Translations under genes and position numbers: made by a program
Notes under the pieces: generated by a model
Told to the model about the DNA's origin: nothing
Database searches by the model: none
What the model saw: the letters and a program-made list of their open reading frames with translations, nothing else
Part shown: positions 9,326-19,702 of the stretch, piece after piece
Position numbering within the stretch: position 1 is the stretch's first letter
Layout: each line of letters starts with the position of its first letter
DNA from: Psychrobacter immobilis
GTDB lineage: Bacteria > Pseudomonadota > Gammaproteobacteria > Pseudomonadales > Moraxellaceae
DNA length: 64,000 bases
Assembly (NCBI GenBank): GCA_904846145.1
Contig: CAJGZL010000001.1
Location: 124,001 to 188,000 of the forward strand
Reading direction: 5' to 3'

Positions 9326-11998
9326 GTGAGCCAGCCACATCAAACAGCCGATATACGTAAGGCGTTTTTCGATTTTTTTATAAGTAAGCAGCATACCCCT
9401 GTATCTTCATCGAGCTTAATTCCGCATAACGACCCTACTTTACTGTTTACCAATGCCGGTATGAATCAGTTTAAAGAGACCTTTTTGGGATTGGAGCCAC
9501 GCGATTATACCCGCGCAGTGACTTCACAAAAATGCGTGCGTGCTGGTGGCAAACACAACGATCTTGATAATGTCGGCTATACCGCGCGTCATCATACTTT
9601 TTTTGAGATGCTCGGCAACTTCTCTTTTGGCGATTATTTCAAATCAGCGGGTATTGCTTATATTTGGGAGTTTTTGACATCGACTGAGTGGCTGGCGATA
9701 GATAAAGATCGTCTGTATGTCACTATCTATGAGACTGATGACGAAGCTTTTGATATTTGGCATAATGATATTGGCTTACCAAGTGAGCGTATTATCCGTA
9801 TTGGTGATAATAAGGGCGCGCCCTTTGCCTCTGATAACTTTTGGACGATGGGTGATACAGGTCCCTGTGGTCCTTGTACCGAAGTGTTTTACGATCATGG
9901 CAGCGATATCGAAGGCGGCTTGCCAGGTACACCTGAGGAAGATGGCGATCGCTATATTGAGATTTGGAATTGCGTCTTTATGCAGTTCAATCGTCAAAAA
10001 GACGGCACCATGCTGCCACTACCTGCGCCAAGCGTCGATACCGGTATGGGGCTTGAGCGGATCAGCGCTATCATGCAAGGCGTGCATGGCAACTACCAAA
10101 TTGATTTATTCACCCATTTGATGAATGCTGCGGCCGCTATTTTAGAGATTGATAATGAGCAACAGGCCTCTCTAAAGGTGATTGCCGATCATATACGCGC
10201 GGTATCATTCTTGATCGCTGACGGCGTGATGCCGAGCAATGAAGGTCGCGGCTATGTATTGCGCCGTGTGATTCGCCGTGCGGTACGTCATGGCAATAAG
10301 CTCGGTGCCCAGAGTGAATTTTTCTACAAGATGGTTGCGCCTTTAGTCGAGGAAATGGGCGACGCTTATCCTGAACTCAAAGAGCGCCAAAGCATCATTG
10401 AGAGCGCTATTGAAAAAGAAGAAGCCCAGTTTGCTAAAACCTTGGCACAAGGTCTACGCCTGCTAGCTGGTGAGCTAGATGACTTAAAAGAGGGAGATAT
10501 TCTCTCTGGCGAGGCTGCATTTAAGCTGTACGATACTTATGGCTTTCCGCTTGATTTGACTGCCGATATCACCCGTGAGCGCGGTATCAGTATCGATGAA
10601 GCCCAGTTCGATGAACACATGCAAGCGCAGCGCGAACGTGCTCGTGATGCAGGTAAGTTCGATGTTGATTATAGTAGTGTCATTCAGGTCGATGAGCCGA
10701 CAGTATTTATCGGCTATGAGCAGCTGAGCGATCTTGAGGTCGAAGTGATAGCGATGTATCAAGACGGCGATGCGACGACTAGCTTGACGGAAGGAGATGA
10801 GGGTGTACTCGTCCTGAATCGTACCCCATTTTATGCCGAAGGCGGTGGACAAGTCGGTGAGTTGGGCGAGATTCGTACGGAGTCTGGCGTGTTTGAGGTA
10901 CAAGATACCAAAAAATCTGGACAAGCCATTATCCATTATGGCGTGGTCAATATGGGCGTTGTTCATACCAGCCAAACCGCAGAAGCTCATGTACTATCCA
11001 GTATTCGTGCGGCTAGTGCCAAAAACCACTCAGCAACGCATCTATTGCATGCCGCCCTGCGTGAAGTATTAGGCGATGAGGTCACTCAAAAAGGCTCACT
11101 AGTCTCTAGCGAAGTACTGCGTTTTGATTTCTCCTACGACAAACCTATTAATAGCACTCAGATTGCACGCGTTGAGCGCTTAGTCAACGAGCAAATTCAA
11201 GCCAACACCTCAGCTAGCATCGAAACCATGTCTATCGATGCGGCTATGGATAAAGGCGCAATCGCCCTATTCGGTGAAAAATACGGTAGTGATGTGCGCG
11301 TCTTAACGATGGGTACAGATCATAACGTCGATGGTAAGTCTCAGCCCTTCTCTATTGAGCTATGCGGTGGATTACACGTGCAGCGCACAGGCGATATTGG
11401 CCTATTAAAAATCACTAGTGAAGCAGGCATTGCAGCAGGTATTCGCCGTATTGAAGCCGTAACTGGTATGGGTGCAATCAAATACATCCAGCAAAACGAT
11501 CAACAATTGGGTCAGCTTGCAAGCCAGCTCAAAGCCAAGCGCCCTGAGGTAGTCGCACGCGTCCAAAGTATGGCGGACAAGCAGCGTGAGCTAGAAAAGC
11601 AGTTAGAGCGTCTAGAGCAGAAACTTGCCAGCCTACAAGCCGCTGACTTGATCAGTGAAGTACAAACTATCGCAGGTGTCCCTGTGTTAATCAGTACCCT
11701 TGCTGGGGTCGATGGTAAATCCATCCGTCCGCTGATGGATGATATCAAGTCAAAGCTACCTGATAGTATAATTGTATTAGTCGGTGATAAAGACGGTCAG
11801 CTAGCGCTCTCAGCTAGTGTAGCCAAATCGCTTACTGCTCGTATCAAAGCGGGCGATATTATCCGTCATTTAGCAGGCGAGCTTGGCGGTAAGGGTGGCG
11901 GTAAGCCTGATTACGCTCAGGGCGGCGCGCCAAAAGCGGCAAATACGGCAGCCGTTATCAATGCGCTACCCGCTTGGGTTGCAGAACAGCTGGGTTAA
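9326..11998 (+). CDS. alaS: Alanyl-tRNA synthetase
   Basis: Cytosolic class II synthetase that charges tRNA-Ala. The protein has 890 residues, slightly above the usual 875. The N-terminal catalytic domain begins with [11 protein letters not shown], contains [14 protein letters not shown] and [18 protein letters not shown], and has [10 protein letters not shown] near 235. The editing domain has [13 protein letters not shown] near residue 570 and the distal CGGLHV. The C-terminal coiled coil and DHHA1 part ends with [14 protein letters not shown]. The GTG start at 9326 has a strong ribosome site (taaggag) and gives the expected N-terminus. lysC follows 135 bp downstream, an order common in gammaproteobacteria. 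Confidence 0.98.
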   Translation: MSQPHQTADIRKAFFDFFISKQHTPVSSSSLIPHNDPTLLFTNAGMNQFKETFLGLEPRDYTRAVTSQKCVRAGGKHNDLDNVGYTARHHTFFEMLGNFSFGDYFKSAGIAYIWEFLTSTEWLAIDKDRLYVTIYETDDEAFDIWHNDIGLPSERIIRIGDNKGAPFASDNFWTMGDTGPCGPCTEVFYDHGSDIEGGLPGTPEEDGDRYIEIWNCVFMQFNRQKDGTMLPLPAPSVDTGMGLERISAIMQGVHGNYQIDLFTHLMNAAAAILEIDNEQQASLKVIADHIRAVSFLIADGVMPSNEGRGYVLRRVIRRAVRHGNKLGAQSEFFYKMVAPLVEEMGDAYPELKERQSIIESAIEKEEAQFAKTLAQGLRLLAGELDDLKEGDILSGEAAFKLYDTYGFPLDLTADITRERGISIDEAQFDEHMQAQRERARDAGKFDVDYSSVIQVDEPTVFIGYEQLSDLEVEVIAMYQDGDATTSLTEGDEGVLVLNRTPFYAEGGGQVGELGEIRTESGVFEVQDTKKSGQAIIHYGVVNMGVVHTSQTAEAHVLSSIRAASAKNHSATHLLHAALREVLGDEVTQKGSLVSSEVLRFDFSYDKPINSTQIARVERLVNEQIQANTSASIETMSIDAAMDKGAIALFGEKYGSDVRVLTMGTDHNVDGKSQPFSIELCGGLHVQRTGDIGLLKITSEAGIAAGIRRIEAVTGMGAIKYIQQNDQQLGQLASQLKAKRPEVVARVQSMADKQRELEKQLERLEQKLASLQAADLISEVQTIAGVPVLISTLAGVDGKSIRPLMDDIKSKLPDSIIVLVGDKDGQLALSASVAKSLTARIKAGDIIRHLAGELGGKGGGKPDYAQGGAPKAANTAAVINALPAWVAEQLG

Positions 11999-12133
11999 TT
12001 TTTTTACGTAAATATGATATAACATAAACGGTATGTTTATAATTGAGCGTTATCTTTATCAAGGAATAGTATTTATTCCAATTGAAATGATAAATAGCTA
12101 TACAGCCCCTTGTAAATAATAGGTAATATTTTT

Positions 12134-13420
12134 ATGGCGTTAATAGTACAGAAATACGGCGGCACTTCCATGGGCAGTATTGACCGCATCAAAAATGTCG
12201 CCAAACGAGTCAAGCGCTGGCATGATCATGGTCATCAAGTGGTGGTAGTGGTATCGGCTATGAGCGGTGAGACCAACCGCCTTATCGATCTCGCCCGTCA
12301 GATTAGCACGCAACCTGATCCGCGTGAATATGATCAAATGGTCTCAACAGGCGAGCAAGTATCGATCTCCCTACTGGCTATGGCGATCAAAGAGCTTGGT
12401 GTTGGCGCACGCTCCTTTACAGGTCGTCAAGTAGCAATAAAAACCGATACCGCGCACAATAAGGCTCGTATTGAGTCAATTGATGATAAAAATATCCGCG
12501 AGCAGCTTGATGCGGGTAATGTGGTCATCGTTGCAGGATTTCAGGGCATTGATGAGTATGGCAATGCCACTACGCTAGGTCGTGGCGGTTCTGATACCAC
12601 GGGAGTCGCTATTGCTGCAGCTCTAGGCGCTGATGAGTGCCAGATTTATACTGACGTTGATGGGGTTTACACTACTGACCCACGTGTGACTTCAAAAGCT
12701 AAAAAGCTTGAGAAAATTACCTTTGAAGAAATGCTAGAGATGGCCAGTCTTGGCTCAAAAATATTACAGATTCGCTCAGTAGAGTTCGCTGGAAAATATG
12801 GTGTACCGCTGCGTGTACTCTCTAGCTTTGATACCGATGCAGATGGCAGCTTTGATGATGACTTTAAAAACAATGTAGGCACTTTAATTACGATAGACGA
12901 AGGAGACAGTATGGAACAGGCAATTATCTCAGGTATCGCTTTTAACCGTGATGAGGCAAAAATCGTGGTGCGCGGTGTTCCCGATCATCCTGGTATTGCT
13001 TCTGCTATCCTTAGCCCTATTGGACGTGCCAATATAGAAATTGATATGATAGTACAAAACCTATCTACCAACGGTACGACCGACTTTACTTTTACCGTCA
13101 ACCGTACTGACATGGAAAAAACCATGAAAGTACTAGAAAACGAAGTCAAAAATGAGATCGGTGCCAAAGAGATATTGGCCAATGATGAAGTTGTTAAAGT
13201 CTCATTAGTCGGCGTTGGTATGCGCTCTCACGCTGGTGTTGCCAGCCTTATGTTCCAGACTCTTGCCGAAAACAACATCAATATTCAAATGATATCAACT
13301 AGTGAAATTAAAGTCTCTGTACTTATTCAAGAGCAGTATTTGGATAAGGCCGTCAAGTCGCTACATACCGCATTCGGTCTTGATCGCGAAGATGGTGATA
13401 GTAAAGTTGCTGGACAATAG
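12134..13420 (+). CDS. lysC: Aspartate kinase
   Basis: Phosphorylates aspartate in the first step of lysine, threonine, methionine and diaminopimelate synthesis. The 428-residue monofunctional enzyme starts KYGGTSMGS (residues 7-15), the amino-acid kinase nucleotide motif, and includes GRGGSDTTGVA and TDVDGVYTTDPR. Two ACT-type regulatory segments follow from about residue 265, containing VPDHPGIASAI and VGVGMRSHAGVAS, so feedback inhibition by lysine and/or threonine is likely. No homoserine dehydrogenase domain is attached. The upstream 135 bp shows no lysine-riboswitch-like structure that I could recognise. Confidence 0.97.
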   Translation: MALIVQKYGGTSMGSIDRIKNVAKRVKRWHDHGHQVVVVVSAMSGETNRLIDLARQISTQPDPREYDQMVSTGEQVSISLLAMAIKELGVGARSFTGRQVAIKTDTAHNKARIESIDDKNIREQLDAGNVVIVAGFQGIDEYGNATTLGRGGSDTTGVAIAAALGADECQIYTDVDGVYTTDPRVTSKAKKLEKITFEEMLEMASLGSKILQIRSVEFAGKYGVPLRVLSSFDTDADGSFDDDFKNNVGTLITIDEGDSMEQAIISGIAFNRDEAKIVVRGVPDHPGIASAILSPIGRANIEIDMIVQNLSTNGTTDFTFTVNRTDMEKTMKVLENEVKNEIGAKEILANDEVVKVSLVGVGMRSHAGVASLMFQTLAENNINIQMISTSEIKVSVLIQEQYLDKAVKSLHTAFGLDREDGDSKVAGQ

Positions 13421-13760
13421 CTTTACAAATGACGGGTATCTTGACTAATAATTATTAGTACAGCAGAGTTATCACTAGCCTTGTGTTTTAATATTTAGCT
13501 CTACCTAGCAGTTTTGTGAAAATCAGTGACAGTCTTGAACGTGGCACTTATAATGGTGACTTATTTGGGCAAAATACATTCACATATCGTTATATATGCT
13601 TGTATTTAACATTTTAATAGAAATTAATAGACTTAAGTAGTTATTTTCAAGGTATAGTTTAATATCTATATTTTGACAACTAGCGCTATAGTGATATTCA
13701 GCAATTAAGAAGCAAAGCAATGAGCAATACTATTTTATTGCGACATAAGGAGTATGACGC
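13421..13760. other. Intergenic region upstream of csrA
   Basis: About 340 bp with no credible ORF, AT-rich. It probably holds the csrA promoter. A candidate has TTGACA at 13673-13678 and TATTCA at 13695-13700, spacer 16, which would give a 5' leader of about 50 bases. Confidence 0.4.
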
Positions 13761-14006
13761 ATGTTAATTTTGACACGCCGTGTGGGCGAGACATTAATGA
13801 TCGGTGATGAAGTTAGCGTAACGGTTTTAGGCGTTAAGGGCAATCAGGTACGTATTGGGGTTAATGCCCCCAAAGATATAGCAGTGCATCGTGAAGAGAT
13901 TTACCAGCGCATTCAGCACGAGCGCTCGGTAAAGTCGCAGATGCAGCATTTAGAATCAGGCAGCTTTGCGCCATCATTTGACGATGAAGATTATTTCAAT
14001 CGTTAA
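13761..14006 (+). CDS. csrA: Carbon storage regulator, RNA-binding protein CsrA
   Basis: Small dimeric regulator that binds GGA motifs in mRNA leaders and controls translation and mRNA stability. The conserved body [18 protein letters not shown] through [24 protein letters not shown] is complete, including the VHREEI RNA-contact region. At 81 residues it is about 20 longer than E. coli CsrA. The extra residues are a C-terminal tail ending [10 protein letters not shown], as seen in Moraxellaceae. A good ribosome site (ataaggag) precedes ATG 13761. Confidence 0.97.
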   Translation: MLILTRRVGETLMIGDEVSVTVLGVKGNQVRIGVNAPKDIAVHREEIYQRIQHERSVKSQMQHLESGSFAPSFDDEDYFNR

Positions 14007-14102
14007 AGACTTGATATTTTTTATAAACACCTTTGTTTTTAGCTTTTATATTGAATATTTATTAAAATTTTATTGGTTTAATTCGCTTTAAGGTCATAAC
14101 TT

Positions 14103-14477
14103 ATGAGTATTCGCCAAGCAGATGTATCCGCCCTACTGAATGGTCTAAATAAAAAATCTATCGGATTCAATGATGTTATCAGTTTTATCGATGACTTTTA
14201 TCGCTATACGCCAAGACCTTTTACTAATGGTACGGTCTATAACGGCGCTGGTGAAAACGAAGGTAGTGCTAAGATTTTTGGCTTTGCCAAGCATCACGGA
14301 CTAAGCCAACTTGATACTCTTAAATTATTTGGTGAGTATTATACTCGGGTTCAAGAGACCCCTAATGGTACCGATCATGCCAATATTCGTAATTTTTTAC
14401 ATTGGGGCTGGCAAGGGTTTTTGATGCAAAAAAACCCACTGACTGCTCGACCAACTGTCGATACAACTGAGCTATAA
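14103..14477 (+). CDS. HopJ-type III effector family protein
   Basis: A 124-residue cytosolic-looking protein with no signal or membrane segment. The pattern FNDVISFIDDFYRYTPRPFTNG, SAKIFGFAKHHGLS and HANIRNFLHWGWQGFL matches my memory of the HopJ family. The name comes from a Pseudomonas syringae effector, but homologues are widespread in bacteria with no type III secretion, so a housekeeping role is more likely here. It lies 96 bp after csrA on the same strand, with a modest ribosome site, and is followed by a strong bidirectional terminator shared with the convergent yeaC-like gene. Confidence 0.8.
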   Translation: MSIRQADVSALLNGLNKKSIGFNDVISFIDDFYRYTPRPFTNGTVYNGAGENEGSAKIFGFAKHHGLSQLDTLKLFGEYYTRVQETPNGTDHANIRNFLHWGWQGFLMQKNPLTARPTVDTTEL

Positions 14478-14520
14478 AGCTAAAATAGCTCGTCAACGAC
14501 TGTTAAAGCACTTGTTATAA

Positions 14521-14559
14521 AAGGGCCTCGCTATTTATGATAATAGCGAGGCCCTTTTG
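14521..14559. terminator. Bidirectional rho-independent terminator
   Basis: A perfect 15-bp stem (14521-14535 with 14542-14556) and a 6-nt loop, with A and T runs on both sides. It serves the HopJ-family gene and the convergent DUF1315 gene. Confidence 0.92.
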
Positions 14560-14584
14560 TTCAAAAACGATTTGCTCAAACTAG

Positions 14585-14896
14585 TTACTTATCAACAAAC
14601 TTCACAGGTTGTATCGCCCCTTTGGGATTGGGCATATTAGGATAATGATGCTCATGCTCGACATCGCATTCAGCACCTACGACAGTTCCGTCGTCTCTTA
14701 CTGGCTTATGCAAAAAACCTGTACGTTCAGCTGGCGGTAGGTTTTCATGCTCCCATATCATAACTGCTTGCATACAAGTCTCGCGCTGATCAGAGGTTAA
14801 TTGACGCCCATCAGGCCATTTGCCCAATTCAATAGCCATACGAAACTTATCGACAACTTCTGGGGTTATGCTAGCTAATACGGTTTGTTTATCCAT
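14585..14896 (-). CDS. YeaC-like DUF1315 family protein
   Basis: A 103-residue soluble protein. The segment TPEVVDKFRMAIELGKWPDGRQLTSDQRETCMQAVMIWEHENLPPAERTGF matches the DUF1315/YeaC family, in which a W-PDG-LT-EQ...C.QA...WE pattern is conserved. The function is not known. A C-terminal tail of about 30 residues rich in H, P and K follows. It is transcribed convergently with the HopJ-family gene and lies 70 bp downstream of nadK on the same strand, so it may be cotranscribed with it. Confidence 0.8.
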   Translation of the reverse strand: MDKQTVLASITPEVVDKFRMAIELGKWPDGRQLTSDQRETCMQAVMIWEHENLPPAERTGFLHKPVRDDGTVVGAECDVEHEHHYPNMPNPKGAIQPVKFVDK

Positions 14897-14966
14897 GCTA
14901 CTTACTCCAATTATATCTTTAATATACTTATTGGCGAGTCTTATGCCGTTTCAACACTTTTTTTAC

Positions 14967-15971
14967 TTACAGATCATCCATAGTATCATCGTCTCTATCA
15001 AGATCGAACTCTTCAGCATGGACGTTCCAGTGTAGTTTTGTTCGACAAGCCTCATAAAACTCAAATCCTGGTGGATGCAGCAGCGTCAACTTATCAGGAT
15101 GCTTACGAATATATAATCTCTGCTCCTGATCAAGCGATATGCTCGGCTTACCATCTGCGCTTACCATCGGCTGAGTACGGTTATCCTCATGAATACGGAT
15201 GCAAATCTCACTGTTACCACTGACTACGATAGGCCGACTCGATAGGGTATGAGGATGCATAGGCACTAAGCAGATAGCATCCATGCTTGGGTGAATAATA
15301 GGTCCACCACCTGATAAAGCATAAGCCGTTGAACCCGTAGGCGTCGATACTATAAGCCCATCACTATGCTGACGATAGACATCTTGCCCGTCAATTTTCA
15401 TCTGAAAATCTATCATATGTACCGACTTACCAGCATGCAGTACGATGTCATTAAGCGCCATATCTTCATGCAGTACCTTTTGACCTTCACGTATCTCCAT
15501 CGTTAATAAGAATCGATGATCCAGCTGATAGTCTCCCATCAGTACTTGACGCAGCTTTTGTGCCACTTCATTGGGTTTCACATCTGCCAAAAAGCCAAGC
15601 CGACCACGGTTGACGCCAAGCACAGGAACTCTATAGCGCGCTAACGCCTCTGCAGCGTGCAGTATTGAACCATCACCGCCGACCACAATAACTAAGTCAC
15701 AAATCTCACCGATCAGGCTACGCTTAACGATCTTAACTTTTTCGATCTCTGTCAAATCTAAAGTTGGTAGATTAGCAGTTTGTACATCCATGATTAAGGT
15801 CAGACCCATCTCATTGACGATATTCGCCACTTGCGCTAGGCTCTGGGTAACGCTACGCTTACCTGCCCGTCCCATCAGTCCAATACGACGAAAGGCGGGA
15901 TTTTTCACAGCGTGAAATAGCTCTGATTCATGTAAATGCGGCAATCTTTCTGACTGCGCTGAGTGTTCCAT
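14967..15971 (-). CDS. nadK: NAD kinase
   Basis: Phosphorylates NAD to NADP. Diagnostic motifs are VIVVGGDGSILHAA near residues 88-101 (the GGDG phosphate-binding loop), NRGRLGFL near 118, ALNDIVLH, and the glycine-rich STPTGSTAYALSGGGPI near 205-220. The protein has 334 residues against about 292 in E. coli. The extra length is about 25 N-terminal residues (HSAQSERLPHLHE...) and an acidic C-terminal tail (DLDRDDDTMDDL). It is cytosolic. Confidence 0.96.
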   Translation of the reverse strand: MEHSAQSERLPHLHESELFHAVKNPAFRRIGLMGRAGKRSVTQSLAQVANIVNEMGLTLIMDVQTANLPTLDLTEIEKVKIVKRSLIGEICDLVIVVGGDGSILHAAEALARYRVPVLGVNRGRLGFLADVKPNEVAQKLRQVLMGDYQLDHRFLLTMEIREGQKVLHEDMALNDIVLHAGKSVHMIDFQMKIDGQDVYRQHSDGLIVSTPTGSTAYALSGGGPIIHPSMDAICLVPMHPHTLSSRPIVVSGNSEICIRIHEDNRTQPMVSADGKPSISLDQEQRLYIRKHPDKLTLLHPPGFEFYEACRTKLHWNVHAEEFDLDRDDDTMDDL

Positions 15972-16333
15972 AAGACGACTCGGTATAGCATAAGGTGAAA
16001 AGGCAAACTTTGGCTGCCTAGTGAATTAATTAATAGCTCGAATATAAGCCTAACAATGATAGCGATAAATAGCAGCTTAGACCAGTAGGTTTTATTAATT
16101 ATCGTTGTTAATTTTAGACCTAGAGAATATAAAGCAAGCTTTTTCGAGAGTGTCAGCGTAGCCTTTTATAAGGTTTTTGCGATTTTATTGCCCTAGCACC
16201 TGTAGACGCTCACTGATAGGCTTAAAGTTTTTTAATAATCACTGACATAGTTATTTCCTATTTTGTAATAATTAAGGGTTATTAATTTGGTGATTAATAT
16301 CTTGGTCATTGCTCATTTGATAACTGATATTTG
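15972..16333. other. Intergenic region between nadK and the glutathionyl-hydroquinone reductase
   Basis: About 360 AT-rich bases; no ORF, RNA gene or clear terminator recognised. It should contain the nadK promoter. Confidence 0.4.
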
Positions 16334-17326
16334 CTAGATATTCATCGACGATAGCTGTTCACGCCCATGCGGAGTATTAAAGTCAAGATCAGGACCGACA
16401 GGTATAATACGGGTTGGGTTAATGGTTTCGTGGCTGCTATAATAATGCGCTTTGATATTATCGATCGCCACAGTGTCGGCGATACCTGGTACTTGATATA
16501 GGTCACGCAAATAACCCCAAAGGTTCGGATAGTCAACGATACGGCGCACATTACATTTGAAATGTCCGACGTAAGCAGCATCAAAGCGCACTAAAGTGGT
16601 GAACAGTCGCCAGTCCGCCTCAGCGATAGTATCACCTAGCAAATATCGCTTATTTTGCAAACGCGCCTCTAGTGTATCTAGCGCTGCAAACAATTCTGTT
16701 ACCGCCTCCTTATAAGCATCCTGGGTCGTGGCAAAACCTGCTTTGTAGACCCCATTATTGATGTTTGGATAAATGAAGTCATTTAATGCATCAATATCTG
16801 TCAACAGCTCTGCGGGTGAGAAGTCTCCTGCGGTTGCACCGATTTCATCAAAGGCATTATTGAACATACGAATAATCTCAGAGGATTCGTTATTCACGAT
16901 AGTATTGGTTTTTTTATCCCATAAAATAGGTACGGTCACTCGGCCGGTATAATCGGCTTGCGCGGCGGTATAAATCTCATATAAATGAGTAGCATTAAAA
17001 ATAGGATCATCTATGACCCCCTCACCAGACTTAAACGTCCAGCCCTCGCCTCCCATAAAGGCATTGACCACTGATATTGAGATCATATCCTCTAGGCCCT
17101 TTAGCTTGCGATAGATCATCGTACGATGTGCCCAAGGACACGCCAGCGAGACGTACAGATGATAACGATCAGACTCAGCCTTAAAGCCGCTGTCACCTGT
17201 AGGCCCGGCGCTACCATCAGCGGTTACCCAATTGCGAAAGCTTGAATCCTGACGCTTAAAACGACCACCACTAGATTCGGTATCATACCATTTATCTTGC
17301 CATTGGCCGTCGACTAATAAGCCCAT
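16334..17326 (-). CDS. Glutathionyl-hydroquinone reductase (YqjG/ECM4-type glutathione S-transferase)
   Basis: A 330-residue cytosolic enzyme of the Xi class of glutathione transferases, which reduces glutathionyl-hydroquinones. The thioredoxin-like part carries SLACPWAHRTM with the catalytic Cys at residue 63. NESSEIIRM (glutathione contact), the helical domain with NGVYKAGFATTQ, and LGDTIAEADWRLFTTLVRFD all match the family. I start at ATG 17326 behind a GGAG ribosome site, not at TTG 17338. A decayed LysR-type regulator gene lies divergently upstream and may once have controlled it. Confidence 0.93.
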   Translation of the reverse strand: MGLLVDGQWQDKWYDTESSGGRFKRQDSSFRNWVTADGSAGPTGDSGFKAESDRYHLYVSLACPWAHRTMIYRKLKGLEDMISISVVNAFMGGEGWTFKSGEGVIDDPIFNATHLYEIYTAAQADYTGRVTVPILWDKKTNTIVNNESSEIIRMFNNAFDEIGATAGDFSPAELLTDIDALNDFIYPNINNGVYKAGFATTQDAYKEAVTELFAALDTLEARLQNKRYLLGDTIAEADWRLFTTLVRFDAAYVGHFKCNVRRIVDYPNLWGYLRDLYQVPGIADTVAIDNIKAHYYSSHETINPTRIIPVGPDLDFNTPHGREQLSSMNI

Positions 17327-17561
17327 GATATTCTCCAATATTATTAGTTAGTTGTTAGTTAGTTAGTTATTATTCATATTTAATCGTAGACATTAAGATG
17401 TGTTTTAATTAATAGCTCTCAATTATAATATCGCGTTACAGCTCTAAAGTTAACTTAGATTACCTTCCTTTATTCATTGACTTGTTGCTGAGTAATCATA
17501 GCATTCTAACTGTTGACGGAACTTAGATAAACAGTGGCAATGAAAAATATAAGTTCTTATT

Positions 17562-17807
17562 TTGAGAACAATTATAGTGCAGCTTGGAGATATGCTAATA
17601 TTTGTACGTATTGTCGATGAGCTAGCCATTCGTATTGCTGAGTTGCAGGACTCTAGTTATCAAGCAAGACCTTTAGCCACCATCCGCACTGTGATTGGTG
17701 CAAGTCCAGAATGTTTGAGCAAAATGGGTACGCTTACAAATTTGACAGACCTTGCAGATCATACCTTTTTGCATTATGGTCTAAGTAAACAAAACCACAT
17801 AGAATGA
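17562..17807 (+). pseudogene. LysR-type regulator remnant with large internal deletion
   Basis: An 81-codon frame (TTG 17562 or ATG 17592) fuses two separated pieces of a LysR-type regulator. DMLIFVRIVD resembles the extreme N-terminus of the helix-turn-helix domain (usual form MxxFVRVVE). ELAIRIAELQDSSYQARPLA, then RTVIGASPECLSKMGT and LADHTFLHYG, resembles the middle of the substrate-binding domain. About 120 residues between them and the whole C-terminal half are missing. It is divergent from the glutathionyl-hydroquinone reductase, a typical place for a LysR regulator. It cannot bind DNA as a normal LysR protein, so I call it a pseudogene. Confidence 0.75.
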
Positions 17808-17890
17808 ACCGACCTAATACTAGCTAAGTCGTCTTACTTTATAACTCATCTACCGATGCCGTCATCATCTAATAACAGGATTTACAAAAC

Positions 17891-19675
17891 ATGGATACCT
17901 TAAATATCCTGTACTTGGTCGGTGCATTGCTCATATTTGCTAGTATCATGGCCAGCACTTTATCAGCGCGCTTGGGTGTGCCGTTATTGCTACTATTTTT
18001 GATAGTCGGCATGCTGGCAGGTGAAGACGGCATCTTAGGGATTCAGTTTGCAGAGTATGGTCTCGCGAATTTTATTGGACAGGCGGCACTAGCTTGTATT
18101 TTGTTAGACGGCGGACTGCGCACCTCGTTTCAGTCGTTTCGAGTTGGCCTGAGGCCTGCGGTGGTGCTAGCGACTTGGGGCGTACTCATCACGGTCGTGG
18201 TGCTAGGGGTATTCGTCACTTGGCTATTGGATGTGGATTGGCGAATAGGTGTCCTTATGGCGGCTATCGTCGGCTCAACCGATGCCGCAGCGGTCTTTTC
18301 GCTATTACGTAATGGCGGTGTCAAGCTCAATGATCGGGTACAGGCAACGCTTGAATTAGAGTCAGGCGCAAACGATCCTTTTGCCATATTATTAGTGACT
18401 GGCCTGATTGCATTGAACGTTGATCCTGCTGGTCAGACGGTCGTGGGGTTTCTGTTATTACTATTACAGCAATTGGGCTTTGGACTAATAGTCGGCTTGC
18501 TGGCTGGGTTTTTGCTGTCCAAATTATTACCTAAGCTGCATCTGCCAGAGGGCATGTATGCCATCCTTATATTGTCAGCAGGCTTGTCAGTGTTTGCCGC
18601 GACTAATCTGATTGGCGGTAGTGGCTTTTTGGCGATATATTTAGCTGGGGTTATCATTGGCAATCACAAAGCACACTCGACTGAGCATGTTTTGCGAGTG
18701 ATGGATAGCTTTGCATGGTTATCACAGGCCGTATTGTTCGTAGTGCTTGGCTTGCTGGTCACCCCTTTTAATGTGTTAGATGTCTGGTATTACTCGGTTG
18801 CGATTGTGGCCTTTATGATTTTGGTCGCCCGCCCTATCGCGGTTTATACTAGCGTCAAACCTTTTAAATTCAAAGACCGCGAAATAGGCTTTATCTCTTG
18901 GGTAGGCTTGCGTGGCGCTGTACCGATTACCCTTGCTATTTTGCCTGTGATGGCAGGGGTTGATGATGCCTTTATGCTCTTTGATATTGCCTTTGGCGTT
19001 GTGGTGTTGTCTCTAATATTACAAGGTACCACCATTCCCCTCATGGCAACCCTATTTAAAGTGCGTATTCCTGCCAATAACGAACCCAAAGAAGAGCACG
19101 AAGTTTGGGTATCGGACAAGGCCAGCATCACGCTTTACGAGTTTGAGGTGCAATCGGGCGCGTTTGCTATTGGTCGCCATCCCAAAGTCATATCCAATCG
19201 AGTCAGTCCTGATGAGATCAGTGTGTTCGCTTTGGTGCGCCAGCAAAAATTAGTAACCGTTACGGAGGATACCCAGCTAAAGTTTGGCGACCATGTTTGG
19301 TATGCGATGCAAAGCAATCATGCTCGTCCAATCGCACAGATATTCAATGATACTAAGCTTGATCGACGCGCTATCGATGACTTTTATGGCGACTGGTTAT
19401 TATCTCCGAGTGTCAAGCTTGGCGACTTGCCGTTTTTTACTGGGGTTATGCAATCAGAGTCGCTGGTCACTCGGCTTAGATCTAAAACCGATGATGACGC
19501 AACGACCATGTGGCAACAAACCGTAGCTGAATATGTGACCGCAAGTTTGGACGTTAAGCCCGTCTCAGGCGACACCGTTGCTATTAATGATGAATGGTCA
19601 CTAGTTATCAAGGAGCTGGATGACAAAGGCGGTCTGCGAACTATCGGTCTCAAACGTGAGGAGGCCGTTAAATAG
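17891..19675 (+). CDS. nhaP2: K+/H+ antiporter, NhaP2 (CvrA) type
   Basis: Inner-membrane cation/proton antiporter of 594 residues. The CPA1-type transport domain has about 12 membrane helices to residue 385 and includes LIVGMLAGEDGILGI, VGSTDAAAVFSLLRNGGV, LESGANDPFAILLV (ion-binding ND pair) and WVGLRGAVPITLAI. A cytosolic TrkA-C/RCK-C-like domain (about 405-480, with EFEVQSGAFAIGRHP) and a C-terminal regulatory domain follow. This is the architecture of NhaP2/CvrA, which exports K+ and helps adaptation to low osmolarity. The start has a usable AGGA ribosome site. Confidence 0.93.
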   Translation: MDTLNILYLVGALLIFASIMASTLSARLGVPLLLLFLIVGMLAGEDGILGIQFAEYGLANFIGQAALACILLDGGLRTSFQSFRVGLRPAVVLATWGVLITVVVLGVFVTWLLDVDWRIGVLMAAIVGSTDAAAVFSLLRNGGVKLNDRVQATLELESGANDPFAILLVTGLIALNVDPAGQTVVGFLLLLLQQLGFGLIVGLLAGFLLSKLLPKLHLPEGMYAILILSAGLSVFAATNLIGGSGFLAIYLAGVIIGNHKAHSTEHVLRVMDSFAWLSQAVLFVVLGLLVTPFNVLDVWYYSVAIVAFMILVARPIAVYTSVKPFKFKDREIGFISWVGLRGAVPITLAILPVMAGVDDAFMLFDIAFGVVVLSLILQGTTIPLMATLFKVRIPANNEPKEEHEVWVSDKASITLYEFEVQSGAFAIGRHPKVISNRVSPDEISVFALVRQQKLVTVTEDTQLKFGDHVWYAMQSNHARPIAQIFNDTKLDRRAIDDFYGDWLLSPSVKLGDLPFFTGVMQSESLVTRLRSKTDDDATTMWQQTVAEYVTASLDVKPVSGDTVAINDEWSLVIKELDDKGGLRTIGLKREEAVK

Positions 19676-19702
19676 TTATGGCGAGTTAGTGTGAAATATC
19701 TG

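Noticed and set aside
10484..10990. 168-codon antisense ORF inside alaS
   Set aside because: It lies wholly within a clearly coding frame of alaS on the other strand and shows no family; a shadow frame.
12000..12133. Lysine riboswitch upstream of lysC
   Set aside because: The region is only 134 bp and lacks the conserved lysine-aptamer elements as far as I can see.
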